A stretch of DNA of 64,000 bases from Bacteroidaceae bacterium (lineage in GTDB: Bacteria > Bacteroidota > Bacteroidia > Bacteroidales > Bacteroidaceae), in contig JAFZPZ010000097.1 of assembly GCA_017552435.1 (NCBI GenBank), forward strand, positions 1 to 64,000, in the 5' to 3' direction. Positions 25,728-34,681 of this stretch are shown in pieces. Position numbers and translations under genes: made by a program. Below the pieces are notes generated by a model. The model ran no database searches. It saw nothing but the letters and a program-made list of their open reading frames with translations, and had not been told where the DNA came from. Each line of letters starts with the position of its first letter. The stretch's first letter is position 1.

Positions 25728-28709
25728 ATGGACAAGAATAGCGTCAGGAGCAAAAGTCTGTGGCATCAGTCAAAGGCTAAGTGGTTCGGCATGATGAGTG
25801 TCATCATGCTGGTCGTCCTGTTCGTCTCTTGTTCTATCAAGAAGAATACACCTGCCACGCGTGCTTACCACGCTCTGACGGCTCACTACAATACCCTCTA
25901 CAACGGTCAGGTGGCTTTCCTGGAAGGGACTGAGGCCCAGAACAAGGGTCACAAGGACAACTTCAACGAGATATTGCCCATGTATATCTGCACCAACAAG
26001 GCGACTGCAGGCATGGGAAAGAGCAACTTCGAGACCGCTATCACCAAATGTGAGAAAGCCATCAAGGTGCACAGTATCAAGAAACGCCCCACCACCACGG
26101 GTAACAAGAAGCGTACGGATAAGGAAAAAGAGTTTCTGGCTCGCAAGGAGTTCAATCCCTATATTTACCACGCCTGGCTCATGATGGCCGATGCACAGTT
26201 CCGCAAAGGCGAGTTCTTCGAGGCGGCTTCTACGTACAACTACATCCTGCGTCTCTATAGCACGCAACCCGACATCACTTCGGTGGCAAGGGCTCGACTG
26301 GCGCGCTGCTATGTGGCATTGGAATGGCCATACGATGCCGAAGATCTGTTGAACAAGATGAAGCGAGACAGTATTACGCGACACGGACAGAAGGACTTCG
26401 ACAATACGAAGGCTGGCTATTATGTACTGACGCATCAGTACGAGGAAGCCATTCCACACCTGAAGAACGCTATAAAGACGACACGCGGCAAGCTGCCGAA
26501 GGCCCGCCTCAACTTCCTGCTGGCACAACTCTATCACGAAACGGGGAGCGATACCTTGGCCTACAAGACGCTTTCGCGCGTCGTTCGTGCCAATCCGCCT
26601 TACGAAGTGGCTTTCAACGCTCGCATCATGCAGACCGAGGTGATGGACAAGAGCAAGTTCCGCCAGATGATAGCGCGTCTGAAACGTATGGCTCGCAGCG
26701 ATAAGAATAAAGACTACCTCGATAAGGTCTATTATGCGATGGGCAACATCTACCTCAGTACGGGCGATACCACCCATTGTATCTATGCTTGGGAGAAGGG
26801 CCTGAAAGAGAGCAAGAAGACCGGGCCGGACAAGGCGACGCTGCTGCTGCATCTGAGTCAGCTCTATTGGGAGCAGGAGAACTACATCGAGGCTGCACGC
26901 ACGTACAAGTTGTGTGTCAGCGCTCTTGATAAGGAACACCAGGAGTACAAGGAGACTGAGCATCGCAGTAAGGTCCTTACCGAACTGGAGCCGCACCTCA
27001 GCACCATCAAGCTACAGGATAGTTTGCAGGTTCTTGCTCAGAGTCCGGAGGAGGTCTATCTGGCTGCCATAGATCGCGTTATTGCCGAACTTCGCAAAAA
27101 GGAGAAGGAAGAAGCCAAGCTGGCTGCAAAAAACGGTACGCTGAACCCGAATGCCCAGCAAGGCGGCCAGGCAGGGAACAATGCCGCCGAAGCAAACAAG
27201 CCTACCATTGCAAGGGATTTGAACTCGTTTGGCACCCAGCAAACAGGCGACTGGTACTTCTACAATCCCACGACGGTCCAGAATGGTGTCAAGGAATTCC
27301 AGAGGAAGTGGGGTACTCGTCCCAACGAAGACTATTGGCGCATCAGCAATAAGCAGTCGCTCCTGAAAGATACAGATGCGGCAGCGGATTTCAACTACGA
27401 CGAGGCAGCAGCCGACAGCCTCTTCGGCGGTGTTGTAGATGCAGCAGCCGACAGCCTCGCTGCAGCTGATCAGGCCCTGAAGGACTCGTTGGCCAACGAC
27501 CCGCACGAACGTGAATACTATCTGCGCCAGATTCCTTTCACCGAGGAACAGTTGGCAGAGTCGAACCGGCTGATAGGTGATGCACTCTACAATGCCGGCA
27601 TTCTGGAACAGGAACAGTTGGAGAACTTCCCGCTGGCCGAACGTACGATGGTCAGATTCCTCAATGACTTCCCGGAACATGAAGGCACAGACAATGTCTT
27701 CTATCACCTGTTCCTGCTCTATGGCCGTTTGGAGGATATAGAAAGTGCCGAGGAATATCGAGGCTACCTGCTTGAGGATTTCCCGGAAGCTAAGCTTGCA
27801 GCTCTGCTCGGTAATCCCAACTATGAGATGATAGCCAGGGAGGGCAAGCACGTCGAGGATAGCATTTATGTTGAAGCCTACGCTGCCTATCAGGCTGAGC
27901 AGTACGACAAGGTGGAAGAGAACTACCAGTTCAGTACCGACAACTTCCCGCAGGGTAAACACCGCGCTCGCATGATGTTCATCCGAGCCATGAGTTCGCT
28001 CTACGGCGGAGAGCGCGACACCTTCATGGTAACGCTTCGCGATGTGATACAGAAATTCCCGCAGGAAGAGGTGACGGAACTGGCACAGGCCATCGTCAAG
28101 GGTATCGACGAGGGACGTCTGCTCATGGATGACCGCTACGATGCCAGCAGCATCTGGAGCCGCCGCACACGATCCGAGTCGGGCGATAGCACCGAAGTAG
28201 CACCACAGCTCAAGGAAGACCGTTATTGCAATTTCAACTTCGTACTTGCATACCCGACTGGCAGTCTCGACGAGAACATGCTCGTTTACGAGATGGCGCA
28301 CTACAACTTCACAAACTACATGGTGCGAAACTTTGACATCGAGATACAGGCTGACGCAGGGCTGACGATGATGGTCATTAGGGGCTTCTTGGCTTATGAC
28401 GAGGTGCACGCCTATGCCCAGAAACTCTATGCCGACGATCACATGCGAGCGCGATTGGAAGGTATCCGCACGCTCCTCATCTCCGACGAAAACCTGCTGA
28501 TGATAGGCAAGGAGTTCAGTTTTGACGAATACAAGGAGTTCTACGACCAGCACTTCGCTCCGCTCGATGTGCCCGAAGACTTGCAAATCGACGAACCGAC
28601 AGACCTGCAGATACTTGATCCCGATGAGGAATACGAGAAAGAACAGACGGAAGAGGAAAAGCAGGCCACAGAAACGGAGGACGATGACGACTTCCCGTTC
28701 GGATTCTAA
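25728..28709 (+). CDS. porW: PorW/SprE-like TPR lipoprotein (type IX secretion)
   Basis: The 993-residue lipoprotein has a hydrophobic segment ending in the lipobox VVLFVSC (Cys about 36). Many helical TPR units follow (HAWLMMADAQFRKGEFFEAA, ARLARCYVALEWPYDAE, LNFLLAQLYHETGS, FYHLFLLYGRLEDIESAE), with a low-complexity Asp/Ala-rich middle (DAAADSLAAADQ) and an acidic C-terminus. Size and layout match SprE/PorW, an outer-membrane lipoprotein needed for type IX secretion and gliding; a generic TPR lipoprotein is the alternative. An AAAGGA sequence precedes ATG 25728. porX lies 1.35 kb downstream on the same strand. Confidence 0.75.
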   Translation: MDKNSVRSKSLWHQSKAKWFGMMSVIMLVVLFVSCSIKKNTPATRAYHALTAHYNTLYNGQVAFLEGTEAQNKGHKDNFNEILPMYICTNKATAGMGKSNFETAITKCEKAIKVHSIKKRPTTTGNKKRTDKEKEFLARKEFNPYIYHAWLMMADAQFRKGEFFEAASTYNYILRLYSTQPDITSVARARLARCYVALEWPYDAEDLLNKMKRDSITRHGQKDFDNTKAGYYVLTHQYEEAIPHLKNAIKTTRGKLPKARLNFLLAQLYHETGSDTLAYKTLSRVVRANPPYEVAFNARIMQTEVMDKSKFRQMIARLKRMARSDKNKDYLDKVYYAMGNIYLSTGDTTHCIYAWEKGLKESKKTGPDKATLLLHLSQLYWEQENYIEAARTYKLCVSALDKEHQEYKETEHRSKVLTELEPHLSTIKLQDSLQVLAQSPEEVYLAAIDRVIAELRKKEKEEAKLAAKNGTLNPNAQQGGQAGNNAAEANKPTIARDLNSFGTQQTGDWYFYNPTTVQNGVKEFQRKWGTRPNEDYWRISNKQSLLKDTDAAADFNYDEAAADSLFGGVVDAAADSLAAADQALKDSLANDPHEREYYLRQIPFTEEQLAESNRLIGDALYNAGILEQEQLENFPLAERTMVRFLNDFPEHEGTDNVFYHLFLLYGRLEDIESAEEYRGYLLEDFPEAKLAALLGNPNYEMIAREGKHVEDSIYVEAYAAYQAEQYDKVEENYQFSTDNFPQGKHRARMMFIRAMSSLYGGERDTFMVTLRDVIQKFPQEEVTELAQAIVKGIDEGRLLMDDRYDASSIWSRRTRSESGDSTEVAPQLKEDRYCNFNFVLAYPTGSLDENMLVYEMAHYNFTNYMVRNFDIEIQADAGLTMMVIRGFLAYDEVHAYAQKLYADDHMRARLEGIRTLLISDENLLMIGKEFSFDEYKEFYDQHFAPLDVPEDLQIDEPTDLQILDPDEEYEKEQTEEEKQATETEDDDDFPFGF

Positions 28710-28821
28710 CAGCCTTTTCCCCTCGGAGAAAAACCGCCTTCGTTTTGCCAATAAACCTTAAATCTTCTACTATAGAAGTTAATAAATGTCTTTGAGAGTG
28801 CTTTGTAAGAAAAGAAAGTAG

Positions 28822-28829
28822 TAACTTTG
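28822..28829 (+). promoter_or_regulatory. -7 box (TAACTTTG) for the TlpA-like gene
   Basis: TAACTTTG lies 65 bases before the start codon. A TTTG occurs upstream, but with a 16-base spacer. Confidence 0.55.
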
Positions 28830-28894
28830 TCGTAGAAAATCCAGGATAAACGGCAAAATAGACAACACAATAAACATAAATCCACAAAACCAAC

Positions 28895-30010
28895 ATGAAA
28901 AAGCTTTTCTTACTGACGATGTTTGCAGCCCTTGGTTTGGCAGCTTGCACAGAGACAAAGACAAGGCTGGCGACCGAGATTACGGTTGTAGGTGATTTGA
29001 CTGACCCCAAGCCAATCTACCTTAACACTTTCGGCAGCCTGAATCCGATTCAGGAAGCACAAAGTGTAGAAGACAGTATCATTACATTTGTACTTGATAC
29101 GACAGAAGCTTTTTTTGTCGTGATAGATCGCAGCATTGACAAAAGCAGCCCTTGGGTTTGCTCTGTCATCGCCGACGGTACTCCCATCGAAGTTACCATC
29201 AAGGACGGCGTGGGCGAGATAACGAAAGGTTCCGAGCAGAACATGAAATTGGCAGAGGCTCGTACTCAACTGAGAATCTTGGATGGTAAGATTGACAGCC
29301 TCAGAGGAGAGTATGGGAAACTACGCGAAAAGTATGGCGAGGAGATTCCCAAAGTGGCGGAAGACAACTTGGACAAGCGTTGGGATGAGATTGATGCAGA
29401 CATAATGGCTACAAAGAAGCAAGTCATTCTGGATAATGCCGACAATATGGTGCCCATCTACTTCCTGTGCAAATATGCAAACGACCTTGGAGTGGAGTTC
29501 CTCGAAAGCTTTATGTCCGACTACAAATACAAGGACCACAAACAGCTGAATTATATTTGTCGCGTTATAAATGGGGAAAAGAACAAGAAAGAAGGCGCTG
29601 AGGTTGTGGACTTCGTAGCTAAAGACCTCGAGGGCAAAGAATGTCACCTGACCGACTATGTAGGCAAGGGCAAATATGTCCTCGTTGACTTCTGGGCAAG
29701 TTGGTGCGGCCCTTGCTGCGCAGATATTCCCAACGTTAAGGCTAACTACGAGAAGTACAAAGATAAAGGCTTCGAGGTTGTAGGCGTCTCGCTCGACTAC
29801 AAACAGGAGAATTGGGAAAAGAAAGTCCAGGAACTTGGTATCACCTGGCCCCAGATGAGCGACCTGAAGGGTTGGGACAGCGATGTCTGCGGACTCTACA
29901 ACATTTGGGGAATTCCAATGACTCTTTTATACAATCCAGATGGGAAGGTTGTTGCATATTTGCTACATGGCGAAGCATTAAGCCAGAAACTCGCGGAAAT
30001 CTTCGAGTAA
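28895..30010 (+). CDS. TlpA-like thiol:disulfide lipoprotein with DUF4369-type domain
   Basis: The 371-residue lipoprotein (LGLAAC, Cys about 18) carries an N-terminal DUF4369-like beta domain, a helical linker (about 120-200) and a C-terminal thioredoxin fold with the intact redox site FWASWCGPCCADIP (about 270) and the cis-Pro loop WGIPMTLLYNPDGK. Such proteins reduce periplasmic disulfides. It is the active counterpart of the CxxC-less paralogue at 20429-21490. It has its own promoter and precedes porX by 48 bases. Confidence 0.9.
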   Translation: MKKLFLLTMFAALGLAACTETKTRLATEITVVGDLTDPKPIYLNTFGSLNPIQEAQSVEDSIITFVLDTTEAFFVVIDRSIDKSSPWVCSVIADGTPIEVTIKDGVGEITKGSEQNMKLAEARTQLRILDGKIDSLRGEYGKLREKYGEEIPKVAEDNLDKRWDEIDADIMATKKQVILDNADNMVPIYFLCKYANDLGVEFLESFMSDYKYKDHKQLNYICRVINGEKNKKEGAEVVDFVAKDLEGKECHLTDYVGKGKYVLVDFWASWCGPCCADIPNVKANYEKYKDKGFEVVGVSLDYKQENWEKKVQELGITWPQMSDLKGWDSDVCGLYNIWGIPMTLLYNPDGKVVAYLLHGEALSQKLAEIFE

Positions 30011-30058
30011 GCAAATCTTCGAGTAAGTGAAAGGAATATTAAATTGTCAAATTGTAAG

Positions 30059-31609
30059 ATGGCTTCATACAAACTGCTTTGGGTTGACGACGAGATAGAG
30101 CTGTTGAAAGCCCACATCCTCTTCCTCGAGAAGAAAGGCTACGAGGTAGAGACGGTAACAAATGGCTACGATGCTCTCGACCGCTGCGCAGAGGAGGCGT
30201 TCGACCTCATCCTGCTCGACGAGAACATGCCCGGACTTAGCGGCCTGGAGACCCTGACCCGCGTCAAGGAACTGTTGCCTGCAACACCCGTGGTGATGGT
30301 GACGAAGAGCGAGGAGGAGCACATCATGGAGCAAGCCATCGGAGCCAAGATTGCCGACTACCTTATTAAGCCCGTCAACCCCACACAGATACTGCTGACG
30401 CTCAAGAAGAACATCCAGCAGAAAGAAATCGTGACGGAACACACGCAGTCGGGCTACCAGCAGGAATTTTCCCGCCTGGGAATGCTCATCAACGACGCCT
30501 CCAGCATCGAGGAATGGAAGGAAGTCTATAAGAAACTCACCTATTGGGAACTGCAGCTGAGTGAGACGGAGAGCGGCATGCAGGAGATGCTCGGCATGCA
30601 GCGGCGCGAGGCAAATTCCGAGTTTGCCAAATTCATACGCAAGAACTACATGCGTTGGATGGAAAAGCCGGAAGGACGGCCCGTCATGAGCCCCGATATC
30701 TTCAAGCGCACCATCTTCCCTCTGCTCGACAAAGGCGAGAAGGTATTCCTCATCGTCATCGACAACTTCCGCTACGACCAATGGCGCGTCCTGTTGAACG
30801 AGATTGCCGATGCCTTTACAGTCGAGGAGAACCTCTATTGCAGCATCTTGCCCACAGCGACGCAGTATGCCCGCAATGCCATCTTCAGCGGACTCATGCC
30901 CAACGACATCGCCAAGATGTTCCCGGACCTCTGGGTGGATGAGGATAGCGAGGAGGGCAAGAACCTCAATGAAGAACCGCTCGTCAAGACACAATTGGAG
31001 CGCTATCGCCGCAAGAATACTTTCTCCTACCACAAAATCAATCACTCCGGAGCCGTCGAGAAATTCGTGCCACAGATACCGCAGCTAAAGAAGAACGACC
31101 TGAATGTCGTAGTCATCAACTTCATCGATATGCTCAGTCACGCGCGAACCGAGAGCCTCATGGTCAGAGAACTGGCCAGCAACGAGGCGGCCTATCGCAG
31201 CATCACGCAGAGCTGGCTGCGCCACTCAGCTGTAAGTGACCTCTTCCGCAGTCTCGCGGCACAGGACTGCACCGTTGTACTTACTACCGATCACGGCAGC
31301 ATTCGATGCTACAATCCCATCAAGGTAATAGGCGATCGCAACACCAATACGAATCTGCGCTACAAACTAGGCAAGAACCTTTCCTACAATCCCAAAGAGG
31401 TTTTCGAAATAAAGGAACCCATTCGGGCAGGCCTGCCAAGTCCCAACCTCAGCACGACCTACATTTTCGCTACGCAGGACGATTTCTTCGCCTATCCCAA
31501 CAACTACAACTATTACGTTCAGTACTATAAGGATACTTTCCAGCACGGCGGCATCAGCATGGAAGAGATGCTCATCCCGCTCGTCACGCTGAGGGGAAAG
31601 AAGAGATAA
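30059..31609 (+). CDS. porX: PorX, response regulator with PglZ/alkaline-phosphatase-like effector
   Basis: The 516-residue protein has a receiver domain (about 1-120: LLWVDDE, phospho-acceptor Asp about 54 in LILLDENMPG, MVTKSEEE) and a C-terminal PglZ domain (about 210-515) with VIDNFRYDQW, ILPTATQYARNAIFSG, NFIDMLSHAR and TTDHGSIR, whose Asp/His/Thr residues are the usual metal-site positions. In Porphyromonas and Flavobacterium PorX with PorY controls type IX secretion, and the PglZ part acts on nucleotide substrates. The sensor PorY is not in the window. ATG 30059 (MASYKLLWVDDE) is chosen over an upstream TTG. Confidence 0.92.
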   Translation: MASYKLLWVDDEIELLKAHILFLEKKGYEVETVTNGYDALDRCAEEAFDLILLDENMPGLSGLETLTRVKELLPATPVVMVTKSEEEHIMEQAIGAKIADYLIKPVNPTQILLTLKKNIQQKEIVTEHTQSGYQQEFSRLGMLINDASSIEEWKEVYKKLTYWELQLSETESGMQEMLGMQRREANSEFAKFIRKNYMRWMEKPEGRPVMSPDIFKRTIFPLLDKGEKVFLIVIDNFRYDQWRVLLNEIADAFTVEENLYCSILPTATQYARNAIFSGLMPNDIAKMFPDLWVDEDSEEGKNLNEEPLVKTQLERYRRKNTFSYHKINHSGAVEKFVPQIPQLKKNDLNVVVINFIDMLSHARTESLMVRELASNEAAYRSITQSWLRHSAVSDLFRSLAAQDCTVVLTTDHGSIRCYNPIKVIGDRNTNTNLRYKLGKNLSYNPKEVFEIKEPIRAGLPSPNLSTTYIFATQDDFFAYPNNYNYYVQYYKDTFQHGGISMEEMLIPLVTLRGKKR

Positions 31610-31641
31610 GCCCCCTCTAACTCCCTCTTTATGAGGAGAAC
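31610..31641 (+). repeat. Family B hairpin repeat
   Basis: A worn copy (GCCCCCTCTAACTCCCTCTT then TATGAGGAGAAC) lies between the porX stop and tsaE. Confidence 0.6.
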
Positions 31642-31658
31642 TTAATGCTTGAAGCTCT

Positions 31659-32123
31659 ATGGAAATAAAGATAAAAGATACAGAAGGCTTAGCGGCAGCA
31701 GCACAGCAGTTCATCGAGGCGATGGGCGAGAGGAAAGTCTTTGCCTTCTATGGAAAAATGGGTGCCGGCAAGACGACCTTTATCAAAGCCATTTGCGAAG
31801 CCTTAGGCGTGGAGGATGTTGTGACATCCCCCACCTTTGCTATTGTCAACGAATATATGACCTTCCAGCCCTCTTTAGGGGGAGCAACAGATTCAACAGA
31901 ATTTCCCCTAAAGGGGGTTAGTGGGTCCATCTTTCACTTCGACTTTTACCGCATCAAGAATCTGCGCGAAGCCTACGACATAGGTACGGAGGAGTATTTC
32001 TGCAGTGGCTGTCCCTGCTTTATCGAGTGGCCGGAACTCATCGAGGAACTGCTGCCGGAAGATACCGTCAAGGTGAATATCGAGGTTCGCGAGGACGGCT
32101 CACGCACCATTCAAATGGATTGA
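31659..32123 (+). CDS. tsaE: tRNA threonylcarbamoyladenosine biosynthesis ATPase TsaE
   Basis: TsaE is the ATPase that works with TsaB and TsaD to make t6A37 in ANN-decoding tRNAs. The 154-residue protein has the P-loop YGKMGAGKTTF (about 31-41), VTSPTFAIVNEY (about 55-66), HFDFYRI (about 93-99) and FIEWPE (about 121-126). About 24 residues (67-90, MTFQPSLGG to PLKGVSGS) between NEY and FHFDFYR are encoded by two facing family B repeats; in relatives this loop is short. The ATPase motifs are intact, so the protein is probably active. Confidence 0.93.
   Translation: MEIKIKDTEGLAAAAQQFIEAMGERKVFAFYGKMGAGKTTFIKAICEALGVEDVVTSPTFAIVNEYMTFQPSLGGATDSTEFPLKGVSGSIFHFDFYRIKNLREAYDIGTEEYFCSGCPCFIEWPELIEELLPEDTVKVNIEVREDGSRTIQMD
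31868..31928. repeat. Two facing family B repeats in frame inside tsaE
   Basis: A plus-oriented copy (CCCTCTTTAGGGGGAG, 31868-31884) and a minus-oriented copy (CCCCTAAAGGGGGTTAGTGG, about 31903-31924) are separated by about 18 bases. They encode part of the loop at residues 67-90. Confidence 0.75.
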
Positions 32124-32137
32124 AAGGATAAGTGGAT

Positions 32138-32166
32138 TTCAATTGTCAATTATCAATTTTCAATTG
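32138..32166. repeat. Heptamer array between tsaE and dusB
   Basis: CAATTGTCAATTATCAATTT-type units lie between the two convergent genes and supply the last codons of dusB (KAIEN). Confidence 0.65.
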
Positions 32167-33190
32167 CTTTTAGCATTTCCCTTGTCTTTTCAATAAGTTC
32201 GAAAACCTCTTCCTTTTTTTCTGCGCGAAGCATCGCAATACGTGTTTCGCGATAGTTGGGAATGCCTTTGAAGAGAGGCGTTGCTGCGAGATGGCGACGA
32301 ACATGTCGGATGCCACATAATTCGGGGTCTTTGCCGTGAGCTGCATTCGCTGGGTTTTGTGTGGCGCGGTCAATACTGATGAGAACCTGCTCCTTGAGGA
32401 TATCTATCTTTTCATCGAGCGTGAAAGGCTTCTCTGGATGCATTATCTCGTGGAAAATCCAGGGACGTCCGAATGTGGCGCGACCTATCATCACGGCATC
32501 CACGCCATAGCGTTCGAAGGCTTGCCGGGCCTGTTCTGCCGAAGTGATGTCGCCGTTGCCAATAATGGGAATATGCATGCGAGGATTGGCCTTGACCAAT
32601 CCTATATTTGTCCAATCTGCTTCCCCTGTGTACATCTGTGCTCGGGTTCTGCCGTGAATGGTCAATGCCTGTATGCCGCAGTCCTGTAGCCGCTCTGCCA
32701 AATCAACGATGAACGGCGTGCCGTCGGGCAAGAGAAGGTGCTTTTCATCCCAGGCCAAACGCGTCTTGACGGTAACCGGAGTATTGGGGACAGCCTCTAC
32801 AACAGCGCGAGTGATGCTGAGGATTCCGGGTACGTTTTGCAACATACCCGCACCTGCACCCTTGCTGGCAACCTTCTTGACAGGACAGCCGAAGTTGATG
32901 TCAAGCACATCTGGATGCGCTTGCTCCACAACGATTCGTGCTGCCTCGCGCATCGCATCCACATCTTTACCATATATCTGAATGGCGACGGGACGTTCTT
33001 CGGGACAGACTTGCAACTTGAGCAAACTTTTGTTCACAAGACGGATGAGGGCATCGCTCGAAACGAACTCCGAATAGACCATAGCGGCTCCCATTTGTCG
33101 ACAAAGCAGACGGAACCCGATGTCGGTAACGTCTTCCATCGGCGCCAACAATACAGGGCTATTGCCAAGATCAATGTTTCCTATTTTCAT
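32153..33190 (-). CDS. dusB: tRNA-dihydrouridine synthase
   Basis: The FMN enzyme reduces uridines in tRNA D-loops. The 345-residue protein has LLAPMEDVTDIGFR, EFVSSDAL, the active-site Cys in DINFGCPVKK (about 96), the Lys in TVKTRLAW, IHGRTRAQMYTGEADW and GNGDI with GVDAVMIGRATFGRPW. This layout and length suit the DusB branch, which is the common one in Bacteroidales. ATG 33190 (MKIGNIDLG) replaces a TTG inside a family B repeat. It is downstream of sufE and may belong to that operon. Confidence 0.92.
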   Translation of the reverse strand: MKIGNIDLGNSPVLLAPMEDVTDIGFRLLCRQMGAAMVYSEFVSSDALIRLVNKSLLKLQVCPEERPVAIQIYGKDVDAMREAARIVVEQAHPDVLDINFGCPVKKVASKGAGAGMLQNVPGILSITRAVVEAVPNTPVTVKTRLAWDEKHLLLPDGTPFIVDLAERLQDCGIQALTIHGRTRAQMYTGEADWTNIGLVKANPRMHIPIIGNGDITSAEQARQAFERYGVDAVMIGRATFGRPWIFHEIMHPEKPFTLDEKIDILKEQVLISIDRATQNPANAAHGKDPELCGIRHVRRHLAATPLFKGIPNYRETRIAMLRAEKKEEVFELIEKTREMLKAIEN

Positions 33191-33237
33191 AGACCCCTTC
33201 AACCCCCTTTAATGTTCAATGCTCAATGTTCAATGGT
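33191..33237. repeat. Family B remnant plus heptamer array
   Basis: GACCCCTTCAACCCCCTTTAA (about 33192-33212) is joined to AATGTTCAATGCTCAATGTT units. The latter encode the end of SufE (KTIEH). Confidence 0.7.
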
Positions 33238-33645
33238 TTTGAAAGCCAGCGCATACATTTTCATTTGCTTGAGCATCGCACCCAGGCCGTTGCTTCGGGT
33301 GGGGGAGAGGTGTTCACGCAAGCCAATGCGGTCGATGAAGTAAAGGTCTGCATCCAAAACCTCCTGCGGAGTATGGCCAGAAAGTACGCGCACCAGCAAA
33401 GCCACAATCCCCTTTACAATGAGTGCGTCGCTCTCAGCACGGAACTGCAGCTTGCCGTCCACCATATCTGCCTGAAGCCATACGCGGCTTTGGCAGCCGT
33501 CGATGAGGTTCTGTTCTGTCTTGTATTGTTCCTCGAGTGGCGGCTGCTCGCTGCCCATGTCGATGAGCATCTGATAGCGGTCCATCCAATCGTCGAAATC
33601 ACTGAACTCGGCAATGATTTCGTCTTGTATCTCGTTAATGTTCAT
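33223..33645 (-). CDS. sufE: SufE-family sulfur acceptor
   Basis: SufE takes persulfide sulfur from a cysteine desulfurase and passes it to Fe-S cluster assembly. The 140-residue protein contains the acceptor Cys51 in DGCQSRVWL, the helix IVALLVRVLSGHTPQEV and the C-terminal IGLREHLSPTRSNGLGAML, all standard for the family. It overlaps the M28 peptidase gene upstream by 11 bases, so translation is probably coupled. The last residues are encoded by a heptamer array. No sufBCDS genes are in the window. Confidence 0.93.
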   Translation of the reverse strand: MNINEIQDEIIAEFSDFDDWMDRYQMLIDMGSEQPPLEEQYKTEQNLIDGCQSRVWLQADMVDGKLQFRAESDALIVKGIVALLVRVLSGHTPQEVLDADLYFIDRIGLREHLSPTRSNGLGAMLKQMKMYALAFKTIEH

Positions 33646-34675
33646 TATAGATCAATTGCGTTATTGTTTGCCCAACGGCTTCCAGAACATTCGTGTCGAT
33701 ATTCTCTGGTGTATCCTTGATTGTATGCCAGGTTGGACCGAAACTGCTGGGTCCGTCGCTATAATAAGGAATGATGTCAATACAAGGCACACCGGCGATT
33801 TTGTTTACGTTAATGTGGTCATCGGTAATGTAACCGTTGTCGGTGAGCGGGAAGAATTGCCTGTAACCAAGTTGTCCTGCCAGTTGCCAAACACGATTCA
33901 CGAGGGGCTGTGCCAACCGCATGCTGATGCCTTCGCGGGAGAAAGTCGCCCCATAGCCGCCCACCATATCGAGCAATACACCGTAACGGGCTTTGTAGCC
34001 GTCGGTACGAGCTCTCTCTGCCCATAAGTGAGACCCAAGACACCAAGTGTCTGAAGAGCCCAGACGGTCTTCTGCCCATTGGGGTGTACCCATATCTTCT
34101 GCATCGAAGCAAATAAAATCGACGCCAACTTGTACAGGCTGTTTCTGTAGGAGCCGGCATATCTCGAGCATGACGGCTACGCCGCTGGCTCCATCATTGG
34201 CGGCTAAGATGGACCTGTGGTGATTAGCCTCATCGGGATCATTATCGGCCCAAGGCCGGCAATCCCAATGGGCACACAGCAGGATGCGATTGGGGTTAGA
34301 AGGATTGATGCTGGCAATGATGTTGCGTGCTGGCAGTTGCGTACCGTCCCAAATGGTGACAATACCTGTCTGTTCTTCAACCTCGGCACCGAGCGACTTG
34401 AAACGTTCTACGAGGAAATCTCCGCAGCGGCGTGAAGCATCACTGCCTGTGACACGTGAGCCAAATGCACATTGCTCTTTGATGTAGAGCAAAGCACTGT
34501 CTGCCGAGAAGCGGGGACAGGGTGCCAGCGCGATGGTATCTGCATTGGAGCTTTTGCCTTGGGATTGCCCCGAGCAGGAAGCAAAGAGGAGGGCAATTAT
34601 TGCAAAAAGAGACCCCCCGACCCCCTTTAGGGGGAGGGACCATAATTTTGAATTTTGAATTTTGAATTTAGTCAT
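33635..34675 (-). CDS. M28-family peptidase/glutaminyl cyclase-like lipoprotein
   Basis: The 346-residue zinc protein resembles glutaminyl-peptide cyclotransferases and aminopeptidases of family M28. It has metal-binding residues in LLCAHWDCRPW, AANDGASGVAVMLE, CFDAEDMG and TWHTIKDT. The lipobox is LLFASC (Cys about 34). The signal peptide is built from two repeats: FKIQNSK (a TTCAAAA array) and LPLKGVGGSLF (a family B element). Despite this it still has the charge and hydrophobicity of a lipoprotein signal. It lies between the C26-M19 fusion gene (6 bases upstream) and sufE. Confidence 0.88.
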   Translation of the reverse strand: MTKFKIQNSKLWSLPLKGVGGSLFAIIALLFASCSGQSQGKSSNADTIALAPCPRFSADSALLYIKEQCAFGSRVTGSDASRRCGDFLVERFKSLGAEVEEQTGIVTIWDGTQLPARNIIASINPSNPNRILLCAHWDCRPWADNDPDEANHHRSILAANDGASGVAVMLEICRLLQKQPVQVGVDFICFDAEDMGTPQWAEDRLGSSDTWCLGSHLWAERARTDGYKARYGVLLDMVGGYGATFSREGISMRLAQPLVNRVWQLAGQLGYRQFFPLTDNGYITDDHINVNKIAGVPCIDIIPYYSDGPSSFGPTWHTIKDTPENIDTNVLEAVGQTITQLIYNEH

Positions 34676-34680
34676 TTTGA
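34611..34680. repeat. Family B repeat and TTCAAAA array in the M28 signal-peptide codons
   Basis: GACCCCCCGACCCCCTTTAG followed by GGGGAG (34611-34637) and three TTGAATT-type units (about 34646-34672) together encode most of the first 23 residues of the M28 protein. Confidence 0.8.
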
Positions 34681-34681
34681 A

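Noticed and set aside
27012..28751. Long open frame on the minus strand opposite the porW-like gene
   Set aside because: It lies antisense to a real TPR lipoprotein and shows a Val/Leu-rich pattern typical of the reverse of acidic helical genes.
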